DNA of 64,000 bases from Filimonas zeae. Its GTDB lineage: Bacteria; Bacteroidota; Bacteroidia; Chitinophagales; Chitinophagaceae. The translations under genes were made by a program, and so were the position numbers. Below the pieces are notes generated by a model. The model was not told where the DNA came from. It did no database searches and was given only the letters and a program-made list of their open reading frames with translations. Where the stretch lies: contig NZ_BMIB01000004.1 in the NCBI RefSeq assembly GCF_014641615.1, positions 186,001 to 250,000 of the forward strand, read 5' to 3'. Position 1 is the first letter of the stretch; every line of letters starts with the position of its first letter. Of this stretch, positions 34,982-43,708 are shown one piece after another.

Positions 34982-35671
34982 ATGACAAGCACCGCTATCA
35001 AACACTGGGCTGTAGATGACCGCCCCAGAGAAAAATTGCTGTACAAAGGCACCAGCCATCTTAGCAATTCAGAATTGATAGCAGTACTTATTAATAACGG
35101 TACCCGGCAAAAAAGTGCTGTTATGCTTGCTCAGGAACTACTTTCTGCACTTAATAACGACTTAAATAAGCTAAGCCGGCTTTCTGTAAAAGATATATTG
35201 AATTTAAATATAAAAGGCATCGGCCCTGCCAAAGCAGTTTCTATTAGTGCAGCTATTGAACTGGGGCTTCGCCGTGATGCCAGTTATTCGAAAAGAAAAG
35301 CTGTAAGCAGCAGCCGGAATGCTGCCGATTATGTGCGTCCGTTACTTCAATTTAAAAAGCAGGAACAGTTTGCAGTTCTTTTTCTAAACCAGGGCAACCG
35401 GGTAACGCACTTTCAAATTGTAAGTGAGGGTGGCATTACCAGTACGGTGGCAGACCCGCGTATTATTTTAAAAATAGCACTGGCCCATGATGCTGTACAA
35501 ATGATTCTTTGCCATAACCACCCCAGCGGTTGCCTTACACCCAGCAAGGCCGATATTGCACTCACCCAAAAAATAAAAACAGCCGCCCTCACTTTAGACA
35601 TACAGGTGGTTGACCATATCATTGTAAGTGAGGAGGGCTATTATAGCTTTGCAGATAACGATCTGCTGTAA
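34982..35671 (+). CDS. radC: RadC family protein (JAB/MPN metalloprotein)
   Basis: 229 aa from ATG 34982; the frame begins at a TTG two codons earlier. An N-terminal helix-hairpin-helix part (LNIKGIGPAKAVSI) precedes the MPN domain with the zinc motif HNHPSGCLTPSKAD. RadC was named for DNA repair, but that role is doubtful; the true function is not settled. Length and layout are standard. It is convergent with the DUF3467 gene, 10 nt away. Confidence 0.92.
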   Translation: MTSTAIKHWAVDDRPREKLLYKGTSHLSNSELIAVLINNGTRQKSAVMLAQELLSALNNDLNKLSRLSVKDILNLNIKGIGPAKAVSISAAIELGLRRDASYSKRKAVSSSRNAADYVRPLLQFKKQEQFAVLFLNQGNRVTHFQIVSEGGITSTVADPRIILKIALAHDAVQMILCHNHPSGCLTPSKADIALTQKIKTAALTLDIQVVDHIIVSEEGYYSFADNDLL

Positions 35672-35681
35672 AGGAATGTAT

Positions 35682-35990
35682 TTAAGCCTGAGCTGTAGGA
35701 CCGCCAAAATTCATAGGAATGTCAAACTGATCCAGATCTTTAATGTCACCATTGGCAGCTTCGTATCTTTCTACGTTCTCCTGTAAAGCACGCATAAATT
35801 TCTTTGCATGCATAGGCGTGAAAATAATACGCGACTTCACCCGGCTTTTAGGCGTACCAGGCATTACACTTACAAAGTCCATAACAAATTCTGCATGGCT
35901 GTGCGTAATAATAGCAAGGTTGGCATAAGTGCCTTCTGCAATTTCTTCACTTATTTCAATATTGAGCTGATTCTGTTGCTGATCGGACAT
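35682..35990 (-). CDS. DUF3467 family protein
   Basis: 102 aa from ATG 35990 (MSDQQQNQLNIEIS). The longer frame to 36077 reads through a terminator and is rejected. The core EGTYANLAIITHSHAEFVMDF and the PKSRVKSRIIFTPMHAKKF segment identify DUF3467, a small cytoplasmic protein conserved across Bacteroidota and other bacteria, of unknown function. An exact -7 box TACATTTG (36009-36016, minus strand) lies 18 nt upstream. Confidence 0.85.
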   Translation of the reverse strand: MSDQQQNQLNIEISEEIAEGTYANLAIITHSHAEFVMDFVSVMPGTPKSRVKSRIIFTPMHAKKFMRALQENVERYEAANGDIKDLDQFDIPMNFGGPTAQA

Positions 35991-36008
35991 GATGAATATC
36001 TGTTTTGG

Positions 36009-36016
36009 CAAATGTA
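36009..36016 (-). promoter_or_regulatory. -7 promoter box of the DUF3467 gene
   Basis: TACATTTG on the minus strand, an exact TAnnTTTG match at the usual distance from the ATG at 35990, supports the shorter start. Confidence 0.5.
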
Positions 36017-36035
36017 GCGATAAACTAAAAAGTGA

Positions 36036-36070
36036 AATAAAAATCCCCTGGCGTTTTGCACCAGGGGATT
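36036..36070 (-). terminator. Terminator of the first SusCD pair
   Basis: AATCCCCTGG and CCAGGGGATT enclose a 9-nt loop and are followed by TTTATTT on the minus strand, 24 nt past the SusD stop codon. Confidence 0.8.
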
Positions 36071-36094
36071 TTATCATTGTATTCCGGTTTACAG

Positions 36095-37726
36095 CTAATT
36101 TTTTATAGGAGCAGACCCGGTAAGTGCCCCATTAAAATCTAATTCATTCTGTGGCACATCCCAATAGTCCAGATAATTGTAATCAAGTGTACACGGAAGT
36201 GGTTGCGGATTGGTAGTATTGGTGTAAGAGCCAGGCACCAATACAATACCTCCTTTTCTGCCACCACCTGCCGATACAGGAGCAGTTACCCCCCAGCGGC
36301 GGGCATCATAAAAAGCAACACCCCGTAAAAACAAACCACCACGTCTTTCAAGTCTCAGCTCTTCCAGTGCTGCTGTCAGCGCCAGGCCTGTTCCCTGAAC
36401 ATGTGCAAGACCGGAAGCCTGAAAATCTCTCACTTCATCAATCAACCCCAGCCCTGCCTCAATATTTCCGTTTCGTATACCATATTCCGCCAGCATTAAA
36501 GCATTTTCTTCCCAACTGCAACCAATAGGCACAGTTCCCTGGTTGTCGTTGGTAGCATAAAGCCCTCCCGCCTCAATAGGCACCACTGCCCAGCGGGTTC
36601 CAAACTGAAGCCCCCTGCCTCTTGGGTTAACCTGCCAGTTGCCGGTAGCCATAACTTCAAACCCTTTGGCCAAACGCGCGTCAGTGGGTTTGTAGTCCTG
36701 CACCAGCCTCTCAGAAACAAAAGTAAATGCCTGTGCTTCGCCTACTAATGTATAGGGATGAAAGAATGCAGCAGTAAGGTCGTTGGTGGAGTTAGGATCC
36801 ATACCAAACCGGAACGTATAATCTGTTTTCAGTAAACCTTTATTAGCATTAGTTTGAACCGCCGTCCAATCTGCCGCCGTCATAGCAGCCACTTTTTTAT
36901 TTACCAGTATGTTCCGTGCTTTATAACTGTATATCTGACGGGCCCACATCTGCGGCGTCACAATCTGATCGTTACGGTTAAAGCTGGGTACAATAGCCGT
37001 CATCATGGCATTGTAAGTCTCATTTACCGTAAGCCCGTTCAGAAGCGTTAAACAAGACTCGAAGTTTTTATCAGCCTCAGCAATAATGGCATTACGATCA
37101 ACAAAATTACCGTTGGTAGTGCTATTGGCATCATTATTAATAACACCTGCCAAATACATAGAACCTATTCTGGAATAAGCAAAGCCTTTCCACCAATATG
37201 CCCATGCCTTTAAAGTATTTCTTTTAGTGGCTGCATCACCGGTAAACTGCAAAGCGCTATTCTCTAACGCACTCAACAGCAGATTAGCCTGCACATTCAT
37301 AAAATAACATACATTCCACTCGTACATAAAGGAGTTTATTTCTCCTGCCTGGCGGCTGTTAGTGCTCTGCAGCTGCTCTTTCAGCGTTTTTCCAAGCGGA
37401 TTGCGTACTGCTGTGCCATTGGGAAGCGTAATCTGATCAACCTGCCCCACATACCTCCAACCCCAGTTACCATAAGGGCTGAAAATTTCATCACCAAGAA
37501 TACTATGGTTTGTTTGTACCATTACCATAATATTAGACTCTCCTGCACTGGGCACATCTGCTATCCATTTTTGAAAAATGCCTAATGCAAAAGCCTGCAC
37601 GCCATCCTCAGTTGTTAACGATTCTGGCGTTGGATCATTCGGGTTAATCTGATTAAGTGATGTTTTTTTACATGCAAACAAAACCAAGCCGCAACACGCG
37701 ATACTATATAAAATAAAACGTTTCAT
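36095..37726 (-). CDS. SusD/RagB family nutrient-binding lipoprotein
   Basis: 543 aa. The signal peptide ends in a lipobox (LVLFAC, Cys19), so the protein is anchored in the outer membrane, exposed on the cell surface. SusD proteins cap their SusC partner and capture glycans or peptides. The helical repeats (e.g. AWAYWWKGFAYSRIGSMYLAG) and the C-terminal YDARRWGVT segment fit the family. It follows its SusC partner by 17 nt. No hydrolase, sigma factor or sensor gene is nearby, so the substrate cannot be guessed. The length is above the Sus average of ~500. Confidence 0.9.
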   Translation of the reverse strand: MKRFILYSIACCGLVLFACKKTSLNQINPNDPTPESLTTEDGVQAFALGIFQKWIADVPSAGESNIMVMVQTNHSILGDEIFSPYGNWGWRYVGQVDQITLPNGTAVRNPLGKTLKEQLQSTNSRQAGEINSFMYEWNVCYFMNVQANLLLSALENSALQFTGDAATKRNTLKAWAYWWKGFAYSRIGSMYLAGVINNDANSTTNGNFVDRNAIIAEADKNFESCLTLLNGLTVNETYNAMMTAIVPSFNRNDQIVTPQMWARQIYSYKARNILVNKKVAAMTAADWTAVQTNANKGLLKTDYTFRFGMDPNSTNDLTAAFFHPYTLVGEAQAFTFVSERLVQDYKPTDARLAKGFEVMATGNWQVNPRGRGLQFGTRWAVVPIEAGGLYATNDNQGTVPIGCSWEENALMLAEYGIRNGNIEAGLGLIDEVRDFQASGLAHVQGTGLALTAALEELRLERRGGLFLRGVAFYDARRWGVTAPVSAGGGRKGGIVLVPGSYTNTTNPQPLPCTLDYNYLDYWDVPQNELDFNGALTGSAPIKN

Positions 37727-37743
37727 AAAATTGATTTGTAAGT

Positions 37744-40700
37744 TTAAAAGCCAACGTTAACGCCCAGCTGCCATGATCTCAGGTTGGGTATACCAAAGTA
37801 ATCAACACCTTTAAAAGCCCCTACGCCTACGGTTGAATTTCCCTGCGAATCTACTGCCGTGGTGTTTTCCGGATCAAGGCCCTTGTATTTAGTGAAAGTA
37901 AGCAGGTTTCTTCCTGCAACGGTGATAGCCAGCGTTTTAAACCAGGAAACATTTAACGCACTTGTTAAATCATACGTAATGGAAAGGTTTCGCAACCGCA
38001 CAAACGAACCGTCTTCTACAAACCACGAACTGGGTTGTACGTTATTATAAAGACTGTTGTAGTATTGTACAAACGCGCCACTTTTTTCGCCAATAGTAAC
38101 CGCCTCATCAAAATCTTTCGACAATCTGTCTCTGTACAACCATTGTCTGGTCATGTTGTAAATTTTGTTACCATGCGTCCAGTCAAACTGAAATGAAACA
38201 TTCCAGTTCTTAAACAGGGTGAAATTGTTAATTAAAGATGCAGTAAAATTAGGATAGGCGCTACCAGCTGCTGACTGGTCATCAGCAGAAGTCATAAACA
38301 CCGTATTAGTTCTTTTATCTACTACCATTCCATTGGTAATGGTGTAGTTAACAGCCTGTGATGGATCTATATATCTGGTTTTGCCATCGGCCATCAGTTG
38401 ATCTATGCTATGCAAGGGTGAAACACCATAAAAAATACCCAGATTTTCTCCTTCTTTAATAGCAAACTGACCACTGATTACGTCCTGATTGTTGGCAATG
38501 CTTACTACTTTGGTTCTGGTAAATCCAAAACGGGCACCGAGATTCCATACAACATTTTTAGCACTATACATCGTGGCATCTAAAGACAAATCAACCCCAT
38601 GCGATTCCAGCGTACTCAGGTTATCTGTTAAACTAGCATAACCCGTAGAAGGTGCCACATCTGCATTCTGTATAACATCTTTCGATTTTCTGGTCCAGTA
38701 AGTTCCGTTCAGACTAAGCCGGCTAAACCAGTCGCCTTTGAAAGGTTGTAACACTACATCTGTACCAATTTCCAGTTCCTGCGAAATCTGCACACGGAGA
38801 TTAGCATTTCTGCCTCTTGTTGGAATAGATAGCCCCGTGCCGCTACCCAATGGAGTTACATCAAAAGTAACCTGTCTGTCGTACCTGTTTGGCTGTATAC
38901 CTGCTTTGGCCCAGGCAGCCCTGAGTTTCCATTCCTGTAAAATATTCTTATTGGTCATTAACTCCGACGGACGGAAGAATACCGTACCACGTGGAAAATT
39001 AAAAGCTTTGGATGCTCCTCCAAATTCAGAAGAGTAGTCAGATCTGAAACCCGCTGATACACCAGCCAGGTTGCCAAATTCAATGCTCTGGTTAAGTAAC
39101 CAGCCATAAGTTACAAACGCTGTTGACCTATCACCACTGGTTTTTGTGGTAGATACGTTCACATTGTAAGGAGGATAAGTTGGCAATCCGGTGCCAAAAG
39201 CAAATAATTCTTTATCATCTTCCCTTCTGTAATCGTAAGCAACCTGCGTAACAGTTTTAATAGGAATATTCAAATGAAAATCATTCTGAAAATCTGTTCT
39301 CAAAAAAAGGCTGGCAATAGAATTCTGAATGGAGTTTCTGTTTGAGCTTTTTTCTACCGAGCCACTTTTGCTACCTCCTCTTATATTACCCCAGAACAAA
39401 GCACTCTGGTCGTCTCCGGTTTGGTTTTTATAATAGTCCAGTCCTTCAATGGTTTTATAGTCAATGCCATATTTATAATCTAACTCTACAAAGCGTGGAA
39501 ACCGGTAGTTCACGTTTAAGTTCTGCACCAGGCGAACAGTTTTATCGTTTCTTACATGCCAGTCTCTTTCAGAAAGAGAGTTAATCTGATTTTCATTTTT
39601 GGGCTGGAGAATATGACGGCCTAACGAATCCTTTCTTTCAAAATCTATCCATTTCCAGGCGTTCACCACTGCAAAGCGGTTACCGGATAACAAATCTTCT
39701 GTAGTATAAATAACCTGTGTAATATTTCTTACTGTAAAACCTTTAAATGGCTCAAATCCCAGATTTACACCAAGGTTGGTTCTTCTGAAGTTATTACTGA
39801 ATACATCCTGCTGATCAAGACGCGCCACATTAAAAGAATAGTCGCTGTTAGCAGAGCCACCAGACATGGTTAATGAATGCGTATAAGTAATTGCCTTGCG
39901 AAAAGCCTGATCCAGGTGATCATACAAAGGCAATCCCGAATAGTTTTTATCGTTTTTGGAATCCACAGTTAAATCTTCCTGTGGGTCGGGCCAATAGCCG
40001 GTAGCATCCGGGGCCAGTACATCGCCGTTATTATCTAAAATACGCCCCTGGTTGTCGGTAACAAAGTGGTGCTTATCGGCCAGCAGCGGGCGGCTCTTTT
40101 TACCGCGCAGAACATTGTCAATACTCACCTTAGAGCTAAGGTTAATAGCCATTTTAGCATTACGTGCGCCTTTTTTGGTAAAAATCTGAATTACACCATT
40201 AGCCCCCTGGGCTCCATACAACATACCACCTGCGGCACCTTTTACCACCTCAATCCGTTCTATACTGGAAGGGTCAAGGCTTGTCAATACCGCATCATCC
40301 CTTCTTGTTTCCACCCCATCTACCATAATCATGGGGTTACTGTTCTGAAACGTGTTTATACCACGTAAAATAATATTAAACGAAGCACCGGGCTGGCCGC
40401 TGTTCTGTTGTATCTGCGCCCCCGCAATCTGCCCCTGCAGTGCCTGCGCCGCAGAAGTATTGGCGCTTTTTGCAAAATCTTTAGAAGTTACAGACGCTAC
40501 ATCAATAGGTACTTTTTTCTTTTCTGTGGCACGGCCTAAACCAGTAACCACCACTTCACCCAAAGAATTGGCATCGGTTTTTAATGATATAGAAAGTACA
40601 TTACTTTCCGCTACGGTAACAACCGCATTGGTAAATCCCACCCCTGTAATTTCAAGTACAGCCCCGGTAGCTGCCTGAATGGTAAAAGCACCGTTAGCAT

Positions 40701-40860
40701 CGGCCGAAACGCCTGTTTTGGCTCCTTTTACTTTAATGGATGCGTAAGGAACAGCGTTGCCATTATCATCGGTAACCTTACCGGTAATGGTTCGTTGTTG
40801 CCCCCACGCCATCATACATGACAGCGCAAGTGCGATAAGCAGGCCTGATAGTTTTCTCAT
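37744..40860 (-). CDS. SusC/RagA family TonB-dependent outer-membrane transporter
   Basis: 1038 aa from ATG 40860 (MRKLSGLLIALALSCMMAWGQ); a longer frame to 40929 has no signal peptide and is rejected. Order: signal peptide, CarboxypepD_reg-like domain (TITGKVTDDNGNAVPYASI), TonB box and plug (VVTGLGRATEKKKVPID ... LQGQIAGAQI), then the beta barrel ending in an aromatic residue (LGVNVGF). With its SusD partner it imports large nutrients using TonB energy. The 533-bp leader carries a terminator-like hairpin, hinting at attenuated expression. Confidence 0.94.
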   Translation of the reverse strand: MRKLSGLLIALALSCMMAWGQQRTITGKVTDDNGNAVPYASIKVKGAKTGVSADANGAFTIQAATGAVLEITGVGFTNAVVTVAESNVLSISLKTDANSLGEVVVTGLGRATEKKKVPIDVASVTSKDFAKSANTSAAQALQGQIAGAQIQQNSGQPGASFNIILRGINTFQNSNPMIMVDGVETRRDDAVLTSLDPSSIERIEVVKGAAGGMLYGAQGANGVIQIFTKKGARNAKMAINLSSKVSIDNVLRGKKSRPLLADKHHFVTDNQGRILDNNGDVLAPDATGYWPDPQEDLTVDSKNDKNYSGLPLYDHLDQAFRKAITYTHSLTMSGGSANSDYSFNVARLDQQDVFSNNFRRTNLGVNLGFEPFKGFTVRNITQVIYTTEDLLSGNRFAVVNAWKWIDFERKDSLGRHILQPKNENQINSLSERDWHVRNDKTVRLVQNLNVNYRFPRFVELDYKYGIDYKTIEGLDYYKNQTGDDQSALFWGNIRGGSKSGSVEKSSNRNSIQNSIASLFLRTDFQNDFHLNIPIKTVTQVAYDYRREDDKELFAFGTGLPTYPPYNVNVSTTKTSGDRSTAFVTYGWLLNQSIEFGNLAGVSAGFRSDYSSEFGGASKAFNFPRGTVFFRPSELMTNKNILQEWKLRAAWAKAGIQPNRYDRQVTFDVTPLGSGTGLSIPTRGRNANLRVQISQELEIGTDVVLQPFKGDWFSRLSLNGTYWTRKSKDVIQNADVAPSTGYASLTDNLSTLESHGVDLSLDATMYSAKNVVWNLGARFGFTRTKVVSIANNQDVISGQFAIKEGENLGIFYGVSPLHSIDQLMADGKTRYIDPSQAVNYTITNGMVVDKRTNTVFMTSADDQSAAGSAYPNFTASLINNFTLFKNWNVSFQFDWTHGNKIYNMTRQWLYRDRLSKDFDEAVTIGEKSGAFVQYYNSLYNNVQPSSWFVEDGSFVRLRNLSITYDLTSALNVSWFKTLAITVAGRNLLTFTKYKGLDPENTTAVDSQGNSTVGVGAFKGVDYFGIPNLRSWQLGVNVGF

Positions 40861-41103
40861 TTTGTGTGAAGGTTTAATAAGTAAATAGTTTTGATCTATA
40901 GCATAATCGGATGTAGCAGTTAACAGCATATCAATGGCACCCCTCTTCCACTACCACCAGCAAGAGTTATGGCATGGAAACACAGGAACACATCACATTG
41001 TCCTTCAATATGCACAGGGTATAGAGCTTACAGCTGTAACCAGCAGGTTATTTTAAAAGGTATTAAGCAAGCCTTGGGGGGAGAAGAGAAATACCCTGCC
41101 GGT

Positions 41104-41133
41104 AAAAAACACCTCAGGTTACCGCCTGGGTTA
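41104..41133 (-). terminator. Terminator-like hairpin in the SusC leader (possible attenuator)
   Basis: On the minus strand ACC-CAGG and CCTG-a-GGT pair around CGGTAA and are followed by GTTTTTT. It lies ~245 nt before the SusC start and ~45 nt after a -7 box. Confidence 0.45.
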
Positions 41134-41346
41134 TCATAAACAGATAATTTGCTCTCATGTACTTTAGTGTTTAATTCAAAAATAAAATCCGGTAAGCTAT
41201 TAACTTACCTAGTCAGCAAAACCCACTGATATGCTGCATTTCAGAACAAAAGCAAACACCAGTGATAAACCTAAGTTAACAGAAGTAATTGTTTTAAACA
41301 AAAAAACTATTTTCCAAAAACTCCATTACAACTATTGTATAAATAC

Positions 41347-41373
41347 AAAAAGGGGCCTTACGGCCCCTTTATA
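41347..41373 (-). terminator. Terminator of the second SusCD operon
   Basis: AAAGGGGCC and GGCCCCTTT surround a 4-nt loop with a T-run on the minus strand. It lies ~20 nt past the last gene of the operon. Confidence 0.88.
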
Positions 41374-41393
41374 AAAATCAGGTATTTCTTTAA

Positions 41394-42260
41394 CTATCTC
41401 GCCATTGTAATATCGTAGTCCTGCGCTAAAGCACCAAGCACGGCTCCAGTAGCAGCTATACGTACAATAATATCAATATGAAGCGTTAATGTTTGTGTAC
41501 ATACAGAGAATGTATTGGTTGATCCCGGAGTACTTCTTACCCATATAGGCTGTCCTGCAGCATACAATTTATCTGTTTGCTGGTAAGGAATAGTCACCTT
41601 AACATCATCCGGATTCGACCAATCAAAATTAATCGTTACCCCGGAGTACGACTCGTACAGCTTGTTTATTTTAGCGGTACCGGTTGTAGCTGTCAGCGTT
41701 TGTACGTTTGTTATTGAGGATGAATAAGGTCCATAAGAACCACCGTCTTCATAAGTCCTGGCATAATCACCAGACATAATGTTCAGATCTTCTACTTCAT
41801 AGTCCTGGCACGGGCCACGCATTAACAATACAAACTGATTGTTATAAGAAGAAGCAGGAACACCCTCACCTGTAATGGTAAAAATCAGCGTATCTCTCCG
41901 TGCATCATCCTTATACACATCAAACTTGCCCTGCAATACCATACTGCTGTCAAATACTTTTCCCGCAGGTATTTTTATGCTTTTTTTCGTTAGAGTGTAC
42001 TGTGTCCCTTCTACAGCCCCCGTAGGAGAAGATACTGCTATAGTAATGGTACGCTCATGATCTGCAACGGTAGTTACCGCAACAGGAATCACATAATCAA
42101 TAGTTGGCCCTGTAACAAAGTAAGTACCTGATGTATTATTGATAAAGTTAGCCTGCTCAGGCGGTGTATACACTTTATCATCCTTTTTGCAACTGCTGGC
42201 TCCTGCCAGTAAAAGCACCGCAATAGCACATACGGGCAATATATTTATGAGTCTTCTCAT
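41394..42260 (-). CDS. Surface lipoprotein with Calx-beta-like repeats, in a SusCD operon
   Basis: 288 aa from ATG 42260; another ATG lies two codons upstream. The signal peptide ends in a lipobox (LAGASSC). The mature part is beta-rich: residues ~30-140 look like a Calx-beta/DUF1735- or DUF4843-type sandwich (TITIAVSSPTGAVEGTQYTLTKKSIKIPAG). The C-terminal half is of unknown type. It follows the SusD gene by ~26 nt, where surface glycan-binding proteins are often encoded, so it is probably an auxiliary nutrient-binding lipoprotein. The substrate is unknown. Confidence 0.75.
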   Translation of the reverse strand: MRRLINILPVCAIAVLLLAGASSCKKDDKVYTPPEQANFINNTSGTYFVTGPTIDYVIPVAVTTVADHERTITIAVSSPTGAVEGTQYTLTKKSIKIPAGKVFDSSMVLQGKFDVYKDDARRDTLIFTITGEGVPASSYNNQFVLLMRGPCQDYEVEDLNIMSGDYARTYEDGGSYGPYSSSITNVQTLTATTGTAKINKLYESYSGVTINFDWSNPDDVKVTIPYQQTDKLYAAGQPIWVRSTPGSTNTFSVCTQTLTLHIDIIVRIAATGAVLGALAQDYDITMAR

Positions 42261-42286
42261 TTTCATTCTTTTTTAAATAACAAACA

Positions 42287-43669
42287 TTAATTGTATCCGG
42301 CGTTCTGACGAACATTTGGATTGGCGAATATTTCCGATTGCGGAATAGGCAATGCAAAGCGGAAACTATTTGCCGGTAAATCCTGCCAGTTAGTGTTTCT
42401 TGAGTCAGATGGATTCCTGTTTACCGCCAACCCTCTTCTTTTCAGATCAAAGAATCTAAATCCTTCAAAACACAACTCTTTGGCTCTTTCCACAAGAATT
42501 TGATTAATAGCTGTTGCTTTATCGGCAAAGGTAACATTGGTATAGCCGGTAATACGGGCTGCACGCAGCGCATTAATAGCATCAGCAGCGGCAGTAAGAT
42601 TCTCCCCTTCGGCGGAAGCTTCTGCTTTAATCAGATACATTTCTGCCAAACGAATTAACTTCAGGTCGTTAGTCTGTGGACCTCTTTCTGAACCCGGATA
42701 TTTGATAATAATAGAAGTATCACCACCATCTGCCCCGAAAAATGTAGAAAACCGGATATCATTCGTTCTGTCAAAAAGGTTTTTCACCTTATCTGCCGGC
42801 TCAAAAAACACATCACCGTTGGCATCTCTCCAGTTCAGCTGCGGAGCAGCACCATTCCGGTACTTAAAAATAGTTTCAGACTCATTCGCATCTGAAAAAT
42901 AAGCTGTATAAGTAGCACGGGAAAGCGATTTTCCAGACAGCGCAATCGCTTCATCTGCATACGCAGCTGCTTTAGCCCAGTCACGCTTTAACAAAGCAGC
43001 TCTAGCCTGGTAAGCAGCAATAGCGCCCTGGCTTAAACGCAACGGATCTGTAGGGGCCGATGGAATAAGCGCTTCTGCTCTGCCTGATGCCAGATCAGCT
43101 TCAATACGCGTCATTACCTCACTTACTTTACTACGTGCTGGCTTACCCAACAAAGCAGATGATAACACCAGCGGTACGCCAAGGCTATCTGGCTGATAAC
43201 CCTGCGGCATAAATACCGTAAGCAGTTCAAGGTAAGCTACACCACGAATGGCCAGTAACTCCGCCTTAATTCTCTTTTTGGTATTTTCTTCTGTGGCATT
43301 GGCTGCCGGTATATTGTCAGCTACTTCCAGCACTCTGTGTAATCTGTCAATTGTTTGAAAATACTGTCCAAACCCAAAACTAACACCGGTGGCCGTAAAC
43401 TGCCATTTATATTCGCCCTGTCCCTGGCCACGGTTCTCATCAGACAGTTTTACTTCATCTGCCAGCACACTTCCATAATACATGCGGGTATTATTGCTCA
43501 GCGTGGCATATACGCCATACGTACCTTTCAGCAGATCACTAACCGATTGATAAGCCTTGTCTGCATCAATTACATCCGTCTGCTTAACATCATCCATCTG
43601 CTTGGTACAGGATACAGTTCCTGCAACAGCCGCTGTTATAAGAAAAAATGATATATATTTTCTAAGCAT
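42287..43669 (-). CDS. SusD/RagB family nutrient-binding lipoprotein
   Basis: 460 aa lipoprotein with a lipobox near AGTVSC (Cys21). The N-terminal SusD-like region (SVSDLLKGTYGVYATLSNN) and the C-terminal RagB signature (ERAKELCFEGFRFFDLKRRGLAVNR) are clear. It is the partner of the SusC gene just upstream (39 nt gap), followed by a lipoprotein gene. No enzyme genes are present, so the nutrient is unknown. Confidence 0.92.
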   Translation of the reverse strand: MLRKYISFFLITAAVAGTVSCTKQMDDVKQTDVIDADKAYQSVSDLLKGTYGVYATLSNNTRMYYGSVLADEVKLSDENRGQGQGEYKWQFTATGVSFGFGQYFQTIDRLHRVLEVADNIPAANATEENTKKRIKAELLAIRGVAYLELLTVFMPQGYQPDSLGVPLVLSSALLGKPARSKVSEVMTRIEADLASGRAEALIPSAPTDPLRLSQGAIAAYQARAALLKRDWAKAAAYADEAIALSGKSLSRATYTAYFSDANESETIFKYRNGAAPQLNWRDANGDVFFEPADKVKNLFDRTNDIRFSTFFGADGGDTSIIIKYPGSERGPQTNDLKLIRLAEMYLIKAEASAEGENLTAAADAINALRAARITGYTNVTFADKATAINQILVERAKELCFEGFRFFDLKRRGLAVNRNPSDSRNTNWQDLPANSFRFALPIPQSEIFANPNVRQNAGYN

Positions 43670-43708
43670 TACTTTACTTTTTATTTGATCAATTCACTTA
43701 TCCCTTCT

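Larger units (their letters stand above)
40861..41393. other. Long intergenic leader of the first SusC gene
   Basis: No gene is seen. On the minus strand there is a -7 box TATTTTTG (41177-41184) and, ~45 nt further along, a hairpin followed by TTTTTT (41104-41133). Then ~240 nt run on to the SusC start. The right edge holds the terminator of the lipoprotein gene that ends at 41394. Confidence 0.5.

Noticed and set aside
35991..36077. N-terminal extension of the DUF3467 protein
   Set aside because: It reads through a terminator hairpin and an exact -7 box; MSDQQQ is the natural start.
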